DNA of 64,000 nt from Nocardioides phosphati (GTDB lineage: Bacteria; Actinomycetota; Actinomycetes; Propionibacteriales; Nocardioidaceae): assembly GCF_014646375.1 (NCBI RefSeq), contig NZ_BMNI01000005.1:1-64000 (forward strand), in the 5' to 3' direction. Shown piece after piece: positions 7,056 through 16,244 of the stretch. The notes under the pieces were generated by a model. The model did not search any database. It saw only the letters and a list, made by a program, of their open reading frames with translations, and had not been told where the DNA came from. Every line of letters begins with the position of its first letter. Positions within the stretch are counted from its first letter, which is position 1. A program made the translations under genes and the position numbers.

Positions 7056-10000
7056 CGGCCACGGGCCGGGCGATCGGGCGGTTCGACGTCCGCGGGCCGC
7101 TGCCGACGGGCACGACGCTGCTCGAGGCGAGCGCGGGCACGGGCAAGACGTGGACGATCGCGGCGCTCGTGACGCGGTTCGTCGCCGAGGGCGAGGCGCT
7201 GCTCGAGCAGATGCTCGTCGTCACCTTCGGCCGTGCGGCGAGCCAGGAGCTCCGCGAGCGCGTGCGCGCGCAGCTGGTCTGCGCCGAGCGCGCGCTGGCC
7301 GCGCCCGCGGCCGTCATCCCGGGCGACGACGAGCTGATCGACCTCCTCCTCGACGCGCCGCCGGCCGAGCTCGCGCTGCGGGCAGGACGGCTGCGGCAGG
7401 CCCTCGCCGACTTCGACGTGGCGACGATCGCGACGATCCACCAGTTCTGCCAGCAGGTGCTCCGCGGGCTCGGCGTCGCCGGCGACTCCGACGCCGGCGC
7501 GCAGCTGGTCGAGGACCTCGACGACCTCCTCGTCGAGGTCGTCGACGACCTCTACCTCCGCGCGTACGCCGGGTCCGCCGCCGACCAGCCGCCGGCCTTC
7601 TCCCGCAAGGATGCGTTGGCGCTCGGGCGCGCGGCCGTGGTCGACCCACGGGCGCGGCTGGAGCCAGCCGATGCAGCCGCGGGGTCGACGCCGGCGGTGC
7701 GGGTCGCGTTCGCGCAGGCGGTGCGGGCGGAGTTCGAGCGCCGCAAGCGTCGGCTCGGACTGCTCGGCTACGACGACCTGCTCGGGCAGCTCGCGGATGC
7801 GCTGGCCGTGCCCGACTCGCCCGCCGCCCAGCGGATGCGCGCGCGGTGGAAGGTCGTGCTCGTCGACGAGTTCCAGGACACCGACCCGGTGCAGTGGCAG
7901 GTCTTCGACCGGGCCTTCTCCGGCCACGCCACGATGGTCCTCATCGGCGACCCGAAGCAGGCCATCTACGCCTTCCGTGGCGGCGACGTCGCCACCTACC
8001 TCGCGGCCGCCGAGACCGCCGGGTCGCAGGCCACGCTCGGGGTCAACTGGCGCTCCGACTCCGACCTGGTCGACGCGCTCCAGGTCGTGCTCCGCGGCGC
8101 TGCGCTCGGCGACGAGCGGATCGTCGTCCACGACGTCGAGGCCCACCACCGGGGTGGTCGGCTCGAGGGTGCGGGTGCGCCGTTCCGCCTCCGCGTCGTG
8201 CGCCCGCAGGAGCTCGGCATGGGCGAACGCCGCGCCCCGTCCGTCGCCGCGATCCGCGACCACCTCTGGCCCGACGTGGCCCACGACATCAAGCGACTGC
8301 TGACCTCGGGCGCCACCTTCGAGGGCCGTCCGCTCGAGCCCGCCGACGTGGCGGTGCTGGCCCACAAGCACAGCGACCTGGCCTCGATCCAGGCCGCGCT
8401 GGCGGAGCTCGGCGTACCTGCGGTGGTGGCGGGCAATGGCAGCGTCTTCTCGACACCCGCGGCGCGGGAGTGGCTGACGCTGGTCGAGGCGCTCGAGCAG
8501 CCGCACCGGCCGCCGCGGGTCCGGTCGGCGGCGCTGACGTCGTTCCTCGGGCACACGGCTGCCGACCTCGCCGAGGGTGGCGACGCACTGACCGACGTGG
8601 TCGCCGAGACGGTCCGCACATGGTCCGAGCTGGCCACCAGCCGCGGCATCGCGGCGGTCATGGAGGCGGCGGTGACGGGCGGGCTGACCGCGCGCGTGCT
8701 CCGCTGCACCGGCGGTGAGCGCCTCCTCACCGACCTGCGCCACATCGGCCAGGTGCTCCACAAGGTCGCCGCCGAGGAGCGCCTCGGCCTCGTCGCGCTG
8801 GCCGGCTGGCTCCGCGACCAGATCGCCGACGACCGGCCCGACACCGCCGGCGAGCGGACCCGCCGCCTCGACTCCGACGCGGCCGCGGTGCAGCTGGTGA
8901 CGATCCACGGCTCGAAGGGCCTGCAGTACCCCGTCGTCTACCTCCCCTCCCTCTGGGACCGCTGGCCCCGCGACCCGGCGGTCGCGCTCTTCCACGGCCC
9001 CGACGGCGTGCGTTGCCGCAACGTCGGCGGACCCGGACCGACCTGGTCGCCGCACGCCGCGCTCCACCTCGCGGAGGAGGCCGGCGAGGCGCTCCGCCTG
9101 CTCTACGTCGCCCTCACCCGGGCCCAGTCGCAGGTCGTCGCGTGGTACGCCCCCGCCCCCCGCAACGCGCCCACCTCCGCCCTCCACCGGCTCCTGCTCG
9201 GCCGCCGTCCCGGCACGCCCGCCGTCCCCGACAGCCACCCGGTCGAGACCGCCGAGTCCCTCGTCGCCAAGCTCGACTGGTACGCCGCCAACGGCGGCCC
9301 GTGCTGGGAGCCGGCCGTCCGGGCGACCGTCGCCTCCGAGCCGCTGCCGACGGACCACGCGGCCCTGGCCGTGCGGAGCTTCGACCGGTCGATCGACACC
9401 GCCTGGCGGCGCACGTCGTACTCCGCGCTCACCGCCGTCGACCCCACGCCGGGCCATGGCTCCGCGGGTGCCGCCGCTGCCGGGCTGAGCGAGCCGGAGC
9501 TGGTGCCGCGCGACGACGAGCAGGACGGCGCGGGTGCTTCCGTGTCGCCGGTTGGCCAGGCGGACCTGGCGACGTCTCCCGGTCCAGGACTGGGAGGGGA
9601 ATCTGCTCCTGCCTTAGCGATCGCTAAGGCAAGGGAGGATCTGTCGGGCGCCGTGGACGGCAGGGGCACGCCGCCGCGCGCGGCTCGGAGCGAGGTGCCG
9701 ATGGCGACGCTGCCGATGGGCGCGACGTTCGGCTCGCTGGTGCACGCGGTGCTCGAGCACGCTGATCCGGCGGCGCCCGACTTCGACGGCGACCTGCGTG
9801 CCGAGCTGCTCCACCACATCGACGAGCAGCTCACCTGGTGGCCGGTCACCGTCGACCGCGAGGAGCTCGCCGATGCGCTCGTCGCGGTCTGCGACTCCCC
9901 GTTGGGCCCGCTCGCGGGCGACCTCACCCTGCGCGAGCTCAGCCGCGGCGACCGGCTCTGCGAGCTCGATTTCGAGGTGCCTCTGGCCGGCGGCGACCTG

Positions 10001-10558
10001 GCCGCGGCGACCACCGGGGGCGCCGCGAGCCCCCTCCTCGGCGACCTCGCTCCGCTGCTGGAGAAGCACCTGCCGGGGGGCGACCCGGTCCGCTCCTACA
10101 CCGCCGCGCTGAACGACCCCGCGCTCGGCGGGCAGTCGCTGCGGGGCTACCTCACGGGCTCGATCGACGTCGTCCTCCGCGTCACCACCCAGGCCGGTCC
10201 ACGCTTCCTGACCGTCGACTACAAGACCAACTGGCTCGCGCAACCCGGCCACGAGCTGAGCATCGACGACTACCGCCCCGAGGCGCTCGACGCGGCGATG
10301 GGCCACTCCGACTACCCCCTGCAGGCGCTGCTCTACGTGGTGGTGCTCCACCGCTACCTGCGCTGGCGGCTGCCCGGCTACGCCCCGGAGCAGCACCTCG
10401 GCGGCGTGCTCTACCTCTACCTGCGCGGCATGGTCGGGCCGGCCACCCCGCGCGACGGCGACCGTCCCTACGGCGTCTTCGCCTGGCAGCCGCCGGTCGC
10501 GCTGGTCGAGGCCGTCTCCGACCTCCTCGACGGCTCGGCGCAAGGAGGCAGTCGATGA
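7052..10558 (+). CDS. recB: exodeoxyribonuclease V beta chain RecB
   Basis: This is the 3'-5' helicase and nuclease subunit of RecBCD. The 1168-residue protein has all UvrD-type motifs: Walker A EASAGTGKT (25-33), LVDEFQDTDP (near 270), GDPKQAIYAFRGGD, NWRSDSDLVDAL, TIHGSKGLQYPVVY and LLYVALTRAQ. The C-terminal nuclease keeps VDYKTNW near 1056, with the preceding GATFGSLVHAVLEH block. A Gly/Ala/Ser-rich linker of about 90 residues separates helicase and nuclease halves and contains a 22-bp perfect palindrome in the DNA. The GTG start is set by the 4-nt overlap with recC; recD overlaps its stop by ATGA. Confidence 0.92.
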   Translation: MTATGRAIGRFDVRGPLPTGTTLLEASAGTGKTWTIAALVTRFVAEGEALLEQMLVVTFGRAASQELRERVRAQLVCAERALAAPAAVIPGDDELIDLLLDAPPAELALRAGRLRQALADFDVATIATIHQFCQQVLRGLGVAGDSDAGAQLVEDLDDLLVEVVDDLYLRAYAGSAADQPPAFSRKDALALGRAAVVDPRARLEPADAAAGSTPAVRVAFAQAVRAEFERRKRRLGLLGYDDLLGQLADALAVPDSPAAQRMRARWKVVLVDEFQDTDPVQWQVFDRAFSGHATMVLIGDPKQAIYAFRGGDVATYLAAAETAGSQATLGVNWRSDSDLVDALQVVLRGAALGDERIVVHDVEAHHRGGRLEGAGAPFRLRVVRPQELGMGERRAPSVAAIRDHLWPDVAHDIKRLLTSGATFEGRPLEPADVAVLAHKHSDLASIQAALAELGVPAVVAGNGSVFSTPAAREWLTLVEALEQPHRPPRVRSAALTSFLGHTAADLAEGGDALTDVVAETVRTWSELATSRGIAAVMEAAVTGGLTARVLRCTGGERLLTDLRHIGQVLHKVAAEERLGLVALAGWLRDQIADDRPDTAGERTRRLDSDAAAVQLVTIHGSKGLQYPVVYLPSLWDRWPRDPAVALFHGPDGVRCRNVGGPGPTWSPHAALHLAEEAGEALRLLYVALTRAQSQVVAWYAPAPRNAPTSALHRLLLGRRPGTPAVPDSHPVETAESLVAKLDWYAANGGPCWEPAVRATVASEPLPTDHAALAVRSFDRSIDTAWRRTSYSALTAVDPTPGHGSAGAAAAGLSEPELVPRDDEQDGAGASVSPVGQADLATSPGPGLGGESAPALAIAKAREDLSGAVDGRGTPPRAARSEVPMATLPMGATFGSLVHAVLEHADPAAPDFDGDLRAELLHHIDEQLTWWPVTVDREELADALVAVCDSPLGPLAGDLTLRELSRGDRLCELDFEVPLAGGDLAAATTGGAASPLLGDLAPLLEKHLPGGDPVRSYTAALNDPALGGQSLRGYLTGSIDVVLRVTTQAGPRFLTVDYKTNWLAQPGHELSIDDYRPEALDAAMGHSDYPLQALLYVVVLHRYLRWRLPGYAPEQHLGGVLYLYLRGMVGPATPRDGDRPYGVFAWQPPVALVEAVSDLLDGSAQGGSR
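9610..9631. repeat. 22-bp perfect palindrome in the recB linker
   Basis: The sequence TGCCTTAGC-GATC-GCTAAGGCA is a perfect 22-bp palindrome centred on GCGATCGC. It falls in the region encoding the low-complexity linker between the helicase and nuclease halves of RecB, where protein constraint is weak. Its lower GC than its surroundings makes it stand out. It may be a protein-binding site, a cruciform or a palindromic repeat unit. Confidence 0.7.
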
Positions 10559-12339
10559 CCGCCGGCCTGTGGGAGTCCGACGACCCGTGGGATGTCCGGC
10601 GTGCACTGGGCGCCGGCGGCGACCTTGCGGCGTACAACGCGGCGGGGGTGCTCGAGGCCGCCGACGTCCACGTGGCGCGGCGGGTCTGCGCGATCGCCGG
10701 TGACGCCGATCCGCGGAGCGCGCTGGCGGTGGCGCTGGCCGTCCGCGCGGTGCGCCACGGCTCGGTCTGCCTCGCCCTCGACGAGGTCACCGAGCTCGCG
10801 CCGGACCTCTCGTGGCCCGACCTGGAGGAGTGGCGCGAGGGCCTCACCCGGAGCAAGGTCGTCGCGAGCGGCGCCCTCGCCGTCGAGCACGGCCTCGTCT
10901 ACCTCGAACGCTACCGCGCGCAGGAGCAGCAGGTCGCCGACGACCTCATCGCGCGCGCCGCCCGCCCGGCGCCCGAGGTCGACACGGCGCTCCTCGACGC
11001 CTCCCTCGAGCGCCTCTACCCCGACCCGACGTACGCCGAGCAGCGCGCCGCCTGCGCGGGCGCGGCCACGCGGTGGACCACCGTCCTGACCGGCGGCCCG
11101 GGCACGGGCAAGACGACCACCGTGACCCGGATCCTGGCCGTGCTGACCGAGCAGCTGGGCCCCGACGCGCGCATCGCCCTGGCGGCGCCGACCGGCAAGG
11201 CGGCCGCCCGGCTCCAGGAGCAGGTGCTCGCCGCGGCGACCGACCTGCCGCCGGCCGACGCCGCGCGGTTGCAGGGGCTGCGGGCGACCACGCTCCACCG
11301 GCTGCTCGGGTACCGCCGCGACAACCAGACCCGCTTCCGCCACGACCGGTCCAACCGGCTGCCGCACGACCTGGTGATCGTCGACGAGACATCGATGGTG
11401 TCGCTGACGATGATGGCCCGCCTGCTCGAGGCGGTCCGCCCCGACGCCCGGCTCGTGCTCGTCGGCGACCCCGACCAGCTCGCGTCGGTCGAGGCGGGCG
11501 CAGTCCTCGACGACCTCGTCGCCGGCTTCCGCGGGCGCAGCGACTCCCCGGTGGTCGAGCTCGGCACGGTCCACCGGTTCGGCGCGACGATCGGCGAGCT
11601 GGCGCAGGCGATCCGTGCGGGCGACGCCGAGGCCGCGATCGCGGTCCTGCGCGCGGGCCACGACGACGTGCGCTGGACCGAGACCGACGACCCGGCAGCG
11701 GTGGCCGAGGCGGTCCGGGCGGCTGCCCTCCCGCCGGCCCGGGTCGTGCGTGCCGCGGCGCTCGCGGGTGACCCGGCCGCTGCCCTCGCCGCGCTCGACG
11801 AGCACCGCATGCTCAGCGCCCACCGCGACACGGTCCGCTGGTGGAACTCCCGCATCGAGCTCTGGCTCCGCGAGGCCGAGCCGGGCGCGACCGACCTCTT
11901 CGACCGGATGTACGCCGGCCGTCCGCTGCTCGTCACGCGCAACGACCCCGGCCTGGGCCTCCACAACGGCGACACGGGGGTCGTCGTACGCGGAGAGGAC
12001 GGGCGTCCGCGCGCCGTTGTGGCCGGCGCCGGCGGCCCGCTCGAGCTCGCGCCCGGGCGCCTCGCCGACGTCGAGACGATGCACGCGATGACCATCCACA
12101 AGAGCCAGGGCAGCCAGGCCCGCGAGGTGACGGTGCTGCTTCCCGACGCCGATTCGCGGCTGCTCGCGCGCGAGCTCCTCTACACCGCGGTGACCCGCGC
12201 GCGGGGTGTCGTCCGTCTCATCGGCGGCGAGGATGCGCTGCGGGCGGCGCTCGCGCGGCGGGCCCACCGGGCGAGCGGATTGCAACGGCGGCTCGCCGGG
12301 TCGTTAGATTCTGCGGAGACAACCCGTACCCGGAGGTAA
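10555..12339 (+). CDS. recD: exodeoxyribonuclease V alpha chain RecD
   Basis: This is the 5'-3' helicase subunit of RecBCD. The 594-residue protein starts at an ATG overlapping the recB stop (ATGA), with a strong SD (AAGGAGG, 6 nt upstream). Motifs in order are Walker A GGPGTGKTTT (about 180), motif Ia region LAAPTGKAAARLQ, Walker B VIVDETSMVS, motif III LVGDPDQLASVEAG, and TIHKSQGSQ with ELLYTAVTRAR at the C-terminus (SH3-like and motif VI regions). The N-terminal 100 residues are the usual RecB-contacting domain. It completes recC-recB-recD, the actinobacterial gene order. Confidence 0.93.
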   Translation: MTAGLWESDDPWDVRRALGAGGDLAAYNAAGVLEAADVHVARRVCAIAGDADPRSALAVALAVRAVRHGSVCLALDEVTELAPDLSWPDLEEWREGLTRSKVVASGALAVEHGLVYLERYRAQEQQVADDLIARAARPAPEVDTALLDASLERLYPDPTYAEQRAACAGAATRWTTVLTGGPGTGKTTTVTRILAVLTEQLGPDARIALAAPTGKAAARLQEQVLAAATDLPPADAARLQGLRATTLHRLLGYRRDNQTRFRHDRSNRLPHDLVIVDETSMVSLTMMARLLEAVRPDARLVLVGDPDQLASVEAGAVLDDLVAGFRGRSDSPVVELGTVHRFGATIGELAQAIRAGDAEAAIAVLRAGHDDVRWTETDDPAAVAEAVRAAALPPARVVRAAALAGDPAAALAALDEHRMLSAHRDTVRWWNSRIELWLREAEPGATDLFDRMYAGRPLLVTRNDPGLGLHNGDTGVVVRGEDGRPRAVVAGAGGPLELAPGRLADVETMHAMTIHKSQGSQAREVTVLLPDADSRLLARELLYTAVTRARGVVRLIGGEDALRAALARRAHRASGLQRRLAGSLDSAETTRTRR

Positions 12340-12345
12340 CAAACG

Positions 12346-13080
12346 ATGAGCCGCACCCTGCGCGCGACCGCCCTGTCGGCCGCCCTGCTCGGCGCGCTCG
12401 CACTCTCCGGGTGCGGCAGTGACACGGCGGCCCACACGCCGACCAGTGCGTTCGGCAAGCAGACCGCCGCGCAGATCAGCGAGGCGGTCCGGTCCGACAT
12501 GAGCGGTGTCCGCTCGGTCACCATCGACGGCACGACGAAGGACGCGAGGCTCCACGTCAGCCTCGCCGACGACGGCACCTGCACCGGCTCCGTCGAGCCC
12601 ACCTCTGGTGGCAAGGCGCAGGTCATCGAGGACGCCTCGGGCTCCTACGTGCACGGCGACGCGGCGTACTGGCGGGGGCAGGCGTCGACCGACGCCGACC
12701 GCACGCGCGTCGAGCGGGCGCTGAAGGTCTGGGACGGCCGCTGGGTGAAGAGCCCGCGGAGCGGCGGCTACCTGCTGCTGCAGTGCGACCTGAAGTCCTT
12801 CCTGCCGCTGCTCACCTCCGGTGACCGCACGCTGGCCACCAAGGGCGACGAGCGGAAGGTCGACGGCGTCGAGGCGGTCGCGCTCAACGCCGACCAGGCC
12901 GGCGTGAAGAGCACCCTCTGGGTCTCGACGGACGCGCCGCACCGCATCGTCCGCCTCACCGAGCCGTCGAGCGACGCCGTCTACACGCTGAGCCACTACG
13001 ACCAGCCCGTCTCCATCCAGACTCCTGACCCCGCCGAGGTGTACGACCTGGCGGCAGCGAACAAGAAGAAAGCGGAGTGA
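12346..13080 (+). CDS. secreted lipoprotein of unknown function
   Basis: The N-terminus is a clear lipoprotein signal: a basic start, hydrophobic ALSAALLGALALSGC, lipobox LSGC with the acylated Cys near residue 25. The mature 220 residues are polar, with a mixed beta pattern (VRSVTIDGTTKDARLHVSL, SGSYVHGDAAYWRG, VDGVEAVALNADQAG) that resembles the LolA/LprG-like fold of actinobacterial lipoproteins. That fold assignment is a guess from pattern only. SD GGAGG lies about 8 nt before the ATG. It starts 6 nt after recD and ends 3 nt before the acyl-CoA dehydrogenase, so all may share a transcript. Confidence 0.75.
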   Translation: MSRTLRATALSAALLGALALSGCGSDTAAHTPTSAFGKQTAAQISEAVRSDMSGVRSVTIDGTTKDARLHVSLADDGTCTGSVEPTSGGKAQVIEDASGSYVHGDAAYWRGQASTDADRTRVERALKVWDGRWVKSPRSGGYLLLQCDLKSFLPLLTSGDRTLATKGDERKVDGVEAVALNADQAGVKSTLWVSTDAPHRIVRLTEPSSDAVYTLSHYDQPVSIQTPDPAEVYDLAAANKKKAE

Positions 13081-13083
13081 CCC

Positions 13084-14223
13084 ATGAAGCGCACCATCTA
13101 CACCCAGGACCACGAGGACTTCCGCGGCGCGGTGCGCACGTGGCTCGAGCGTGACGTCATCCCCAACGGCGAGCAGTACATCGCCGACAAGGCCCTCCCG
13201 CGTGAGTTCTGGCTGAAGGCCGGCGAGAACGGCTTCCTCGGCCTCGCCCTCGACGAGGAGTACGGCGGCGCGGGCGACTTCCGCTACAACGCCGTGCTCG
13301 CGGAGGAGCTCGCCAAGGTCAACGCCGCGCTCCCGACCTGCGTCGGCATCAACTCCGACATCACCGCGCCGTACATCAACGAGCTCGGCACCCCCGAGCA
13401 GAAGGAGCGCTGGCTCCCGGGCGTCGCGTCGGGTGAGATCGTCCTCGCGATCGGCATGACCGAGCCCGGCGGTGGCTCCGACCTCGCCGCGCTCAAGACC
13501 ACCGCCGTCCGCGACGGCGACGAGTGGGTCATCAACGGCTCCAAGACCTTCATCACCAACGGCTACTCCTGCGACATCGTGATCGCTGCCGTCCGCACCG
13601 CTCCGGAGCTCGGCCCGAAGGGCATCACGCTCTTCGCGATCGAGGCGACCAAGGAGGGCTTCTCGCGCGGTCGCAAGCTCGACAAGGTCGGCATGGAGGA
13701 GTCGGACACCTCGGAGCTCTTCTTCGAGAACGTCCGCGTCACCGACGCCGAGATCATCGGTGAGCTCAACAAGGGCTTCATCCACATGATGCAGAAGCTC
13801 CCGCAGGAGCGCATCGCCTGCGCGATCGCCAACACGGCGCACGCCAAGCAGATCCTCACCGAGACGATCCAGTACGCCCACGAGCGCCAGGCCTTCGGCC
13901 AGCCGATCGGCAAGTTCCAGCACCTCAAGTTCCTGATGGCCGAGCTGGTCACGCAGATCGAGGTGTGCGAGGCCTACATGGACAAGTGCATCGAGGCCCA
14001 CGACAAGGGCGAGCTCACCGCCGTCGACGCCGCCAAGGCCAAGTGGTGGTCCTCGCAGGCCCAGTCCGAGGTCCTCGACGCGTGCGTCCAGATCCACGGT
14101 GGCTACGGCTTCATGAACGAGTACCGCGTCGCCCGCGCCTGGCGCGACGCCCGCGTCACGAAGATCTGGGCCGGCTCCAACGAGATCATGAAGGAGCTCA
14201 TCGGCCGCGAGCTCGGCTTCTGA
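13084..14223 (+). CDS. acyl-CoA dehydrogenase (long-chain type)
   Basis: This FAD enzyme oxidises acyl-CoA to trans-2-enoyl-CoA in beta-oxidation or a related acid pathway. The 379 residues contain the family signatures MTEPGGGSDLAAL, INGSKTFITNG, RQAFGQPIGKFQ, and a C-terminal QIHGGYGFMNEYRVARAWRDAR followed by IWAGSNEIM. The common catalytic Glu of the YEGT motif is Ala here (WAGS). Long-chain enzymes instead use a Glu earlier, and the matching MQKLPQERIACA segment is present. The substrate cannot be told from sequence. SD GGAG lies 6 nt upstream. A strong hairpin terminator follows. Confidence 0.88.
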   Translation: MKRTIYTQDHEDFRGAVRTWLERDVIPNGEQYIADKALPREFWLKAGENGFLGLALDEEYGGAGDFRYNAVLAEELAKVNAALPTCVGINSDITAPYINELGTPEQKERWLPGVASGEIVLAIGMTEPGGGSDLAALKTTAVRDGDEWVINGSKTFITNGYSCDIVIAAVRTAPELGPKGITLFAIEATKEGFSRGRKLDKVGMEESDTSELFFENVRVTDAEIIGELNKGFIHMMQKLPQERIACAIANTAHAKQILTETIQYAHERQAFGQPIGKFQHLKFLMAELVTQIEVCEAYMDKCIEAHDKGELTAVDAAKAKWWSSQAQSEVLDACVQIHGGYGFMNEYRVARAWRDARVTKIWAGSNEIMKELIGRELGF

Positions 14224-14235
14224 GTCTTCTTCCGT

Positions 14236-14268
14236 ACGACGCCGCTCACCGTTGGTGGGCGGCGTCGT
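14236..14268 (+). terminator. hairpin terminator after the acyl-CoA dehydrogenase gene
   Basis: Arms of about 15 bp (ACGACGCCGCTCACC, and its near-perfect complement ending at 14268) enclose a GTT loop, 12 nt past the stop codon. One mismatch occurs. The T-run is weak (CATTTCC), as is normal for GC-rich actinobacteria. Confidence 0.75.
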
Positions 14269-14279
14269 CGCATTTCCGG

Positions 14280-14396
14280 CCGCGGCGAGGCCCGGGCTGC
14301 GCCGGAGCGCACCCCGCCCTGGTTCCCGCCGCTCGCTGCGCTCGCTCCGGTCAACGCTCGGGGCTGCGGCCCGGCTCCGCCTGGGCCTCGCCGCGG
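14280..14396. repeat. 117-bp element with 18-bp terminal inverted repeats
   Basis: Ends 14280-14297 (CCGCGGCGAGGCCCGGGC) and 14379-14396 are inverted copies with 17 of 18 matches. The interior holds GCTCGCTGCGCTCGC, a self-complementary run. It occupies the gap between the dehydrogenase terminator and the thpR start. The size and ends resemble a small palindromic mobile unit with no coding capacity. Confidence 0.5.
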
Positions 14397-14434
14397 GTGG
14401 GCAATGCGGTTGCGCGCGTCGCCACACTGGTCGG

Positions 14435-15016
14435 ATGAGACTCTTCGCCGCCGTCGTGCCTCCGGAGGAGGTGACCGCCCACCTCGACACCTTCCTCGAC
14501 GTACGCCGGGAGGTCGCCGGCCACTGGCGCTGGTCGCTGCCGGAGCAGTGGCACCTGACGCTGGCGTTCGCGGCGGAGGCGCCGGAGCGGGTCCTCGACG
14601 AGGTGGAGGAGCGGCTTGCGACCGCGGCCGGGAGGCGTCAGCCGTTCGAGGTGCGCCTCACGGGTGGCGGGGTCTTCCCGCACGTGGCCGAGGCGAAGGT
14701 GCTGTGGGCCGGCGTGCAGCCGGCTCGTGAGGAGGCTCCTGTCGATGCGCTCGCGGAGCTCGACCTCCTGGCCGCCGGTGCGCGTGCGGCGCTCGCGAAG
14801 GCGGGGGCGACTGTCGACGGGCAGCGGTTCCGGCCACACGTGACGCTGGCGCGGCTGGGCTTTCCCGAGGAGCTGAGCAACTGGGTCAGGCTGCTCGACG
14901 CCTACGAAGGCCCGGCCTGGACGGTGGACACGCTCACGCTGGTCCGGTCGCACCTGGGCGAGGGCCCGCGTCGTACGCCTCGCTACGAGACGGTCGCCGA
15001 GTTCCCGCTCGGCTGA
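14435..15016 (+). CDS. thpR: RNA 2',3'-cyclic phosphodiesterase ThpR
   Basis: This 2H-phosphoesterase opens 2',3'-cyclic phosphates at RNA ends. The 193-residue protein begins MRLFAAVVPPEEV and has the two HxTx motifs: HLTL at 40-43 and HVTL at 135-138, about the usual distance apart. The RPHVTLARL context is standard. The chosen ATG is the one that gives the conserved N-terminus. There is no SD, and CACACT lies 6 nt upstream, so a leaderless start is possible. It ends in a convergent arrangement with the glycosyltransferase gene, separated by a long hairpin. Confidence 0.9.
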   Translation: MRLFAAVVPPEEVTAHLDTFLDVRREVAGHWRWSLPEQWHLTLAFAAEAPERVLDEVEERLATAAGRRQPFEVRLTGGGVFPHVAEAKVLWAGVQPAREEAPVDALAELDLLAAGARAALAKAGATVDGQRFRPHVTLARLGFPEELSNWVRLLDAYEGPAWTVDTLTLVRSHLGEGPRRTPRYETVAEFPLG

Positions 15017-15017
15017 G

Positions 15018-15107
15018 CCCCCAGACGACGTACAGCTGCGGCCGGTGGAGTGCCGACCGCCCGCCGCACACGTGGTCCGGCGCCACCAGGTGTACGTCGT
15101 CCGGGGG
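15018..15107. terminator. long bidirectional hairpin between convergent genes
   Basis: Positions 15018-15038 and 15087-15107 pair at 19 of 21 positions (core GACGACGTACA against TGTACGTCGTC), closing a 48-nt loop. It starts directly after the thpR stop and ends 27 bp before the stop of the opposing glycosyltransferase, so it can act on both transcripts. The length of the stem is more than a terminator needs, and it could also be a palindromic repeat unit. Confidence 0.6.
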
Positions 15108-15134
15108 CGCCGCGCCCGGGAGGGTGGAGGATGC

Positions 15135-16244
15135 TCAGGCCACCGACGGATCGACCGACGGCTGGGCGAGCAGCCCGTCGATGAGATCCGCCCCGGCAGC
15201 GGCGCCGGACTGCGCGCGGATCGCAGCACCCAGGCGTGCGGCGGCAGCCCGGTGCGGCCCGTCCTCGAGCAGTGCGCGGATGGCTGCGGCCAGGGCATCG
15301 GGCTTCGCGCGCTTGGTGAGGAGCCGCCCGGCACCCGCGTCGACGAGGGTCGTGCCGACCATCTTCTGGTCGAGCATCGGGTGCATGGGCAGCACCAGCA
15401 CCGGCAGGTCGTGGCTGAGCGCGAGCATCGTCGTCGCATGGCCGCCGTGCCCGACGACGACGGAGGCCTGGGGCATCAGCTGCGCGTGCGGGACGTAGCG
15501 GTGGAGCTCGACGTTGGCTGGCGCGCGGAGGTCGGCGGGATCGATGACCGGACCGGTCGTGACGATGCCCCGGACGGGCAGGGTCGCGAGGGCGTCGAGC
15601 ACGTTCTGGAGGCACGCCTGCATGCCCGGGAAGTTCACCGTGCTCAGGCTGACCAGCACGGTCGGCGTGGCCGGGGCGGCGGGCGTGCCGCGCACGACCG
15701 GGCCGCAGTAGCGGACGTTGGCCGGGACCGGACGGGCGGTGGCCGGGTCCAGCTCCGGCAGCGTGGCGACGACCCGCAGCCGTGCGCGGCGGACGAGCTC
15801 ACGGGTGGCGAACCGCTTGATGCGCAGCCCGGTCCCCATCGGCCCGCGCATCCACGTGCGCGTGAAGTACTCGGCGTACGTGTGCTCCAGCAGGACGTAC
15901 GGCGTGCCGCTCGCCGCGACCGCCTCGATCGGGCCGAAGAGGAGGCAGTCGACGACGACCAGATCAGCCGGGCGGTCGGCGAGCTCGGCGAGCACGTCGC
16001 GTCCCATCGCCCGGTCGCCGAAGACGCCGAGGTAGTCGAACGGGCTGTTCTTGCCGCCGCAGGTGAACGCTCGCGCCGTCGTGAACGGCACCAGCGAGAG
16101 GCCCGACGCCTCCACGAACTCCGCCTGCTGGGCGTGGCCCATGACCCGGACCTGGTGGCCGCGCGACTGCAGCTCGGCCGCGATGCCGAGCAGGGGCGGG
16201 ACGTTGCCGCCGCCGTCCCACGTGATGAAGAGGATGCTGCTCAT
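15135..16244 (-). CDS. glycosyltransferase, GT1/MGT-like (nucleotide-sugar dependent)
   Basis: The 369 residues have a GT-B fold pattern: N-terminal MSSILFITWDGGGNVPPLLGIA, where a glycine-rich acceptor loop stands at the start, and a C-terminal donor half with VLVSLSTVN, VVVGHGGHATTMLALSHDLPVLVLP, and the following MVGTTLVDAGAG. The VVGHGGHATTM segment matches the HGG...T motif of macrolide and UDP-glycosyltransferases. The acceptor is unknown. Start ATG overlaps the upstream TetR stop (ATGA), so the regulator and enzyme are one unit. TetR-controlled glycosyltransferases of this type often inactivate small toxic molecules. Confidence 0.85.
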   Translation of the reverse strand: MSSILFITWDGGGNVPPLLGIAAELQSRGHQVRVMGHAQQAEFVEASGLSLVPFTTARAFTCGGKNSPFDYLGVFGDRAMGRDVLAELADRPADLVVVDCLLFGPIEAVAASGTPYVLLEHTYAEYFTRTWMRGPMGTGLRIKRFATRELVRRARLRVVATLPELDPATARPVPANVRYCGPVVRGTPAAPATPTVLVSLSTVNFPGMQACLQNVLDALATLPVRGIVTTGPVIDPADLRAPANVELHRYVPHAQLMPQASVVVGHGGHATTMLALSHDLPVLVLPMHPMLDQKMVGTTLVDAGAGRLLTKRAKPDALAAAIRALLEDGPHRAAAARLGAAIRAQSGAAAGADLIDGLLAQPSVDPSVA

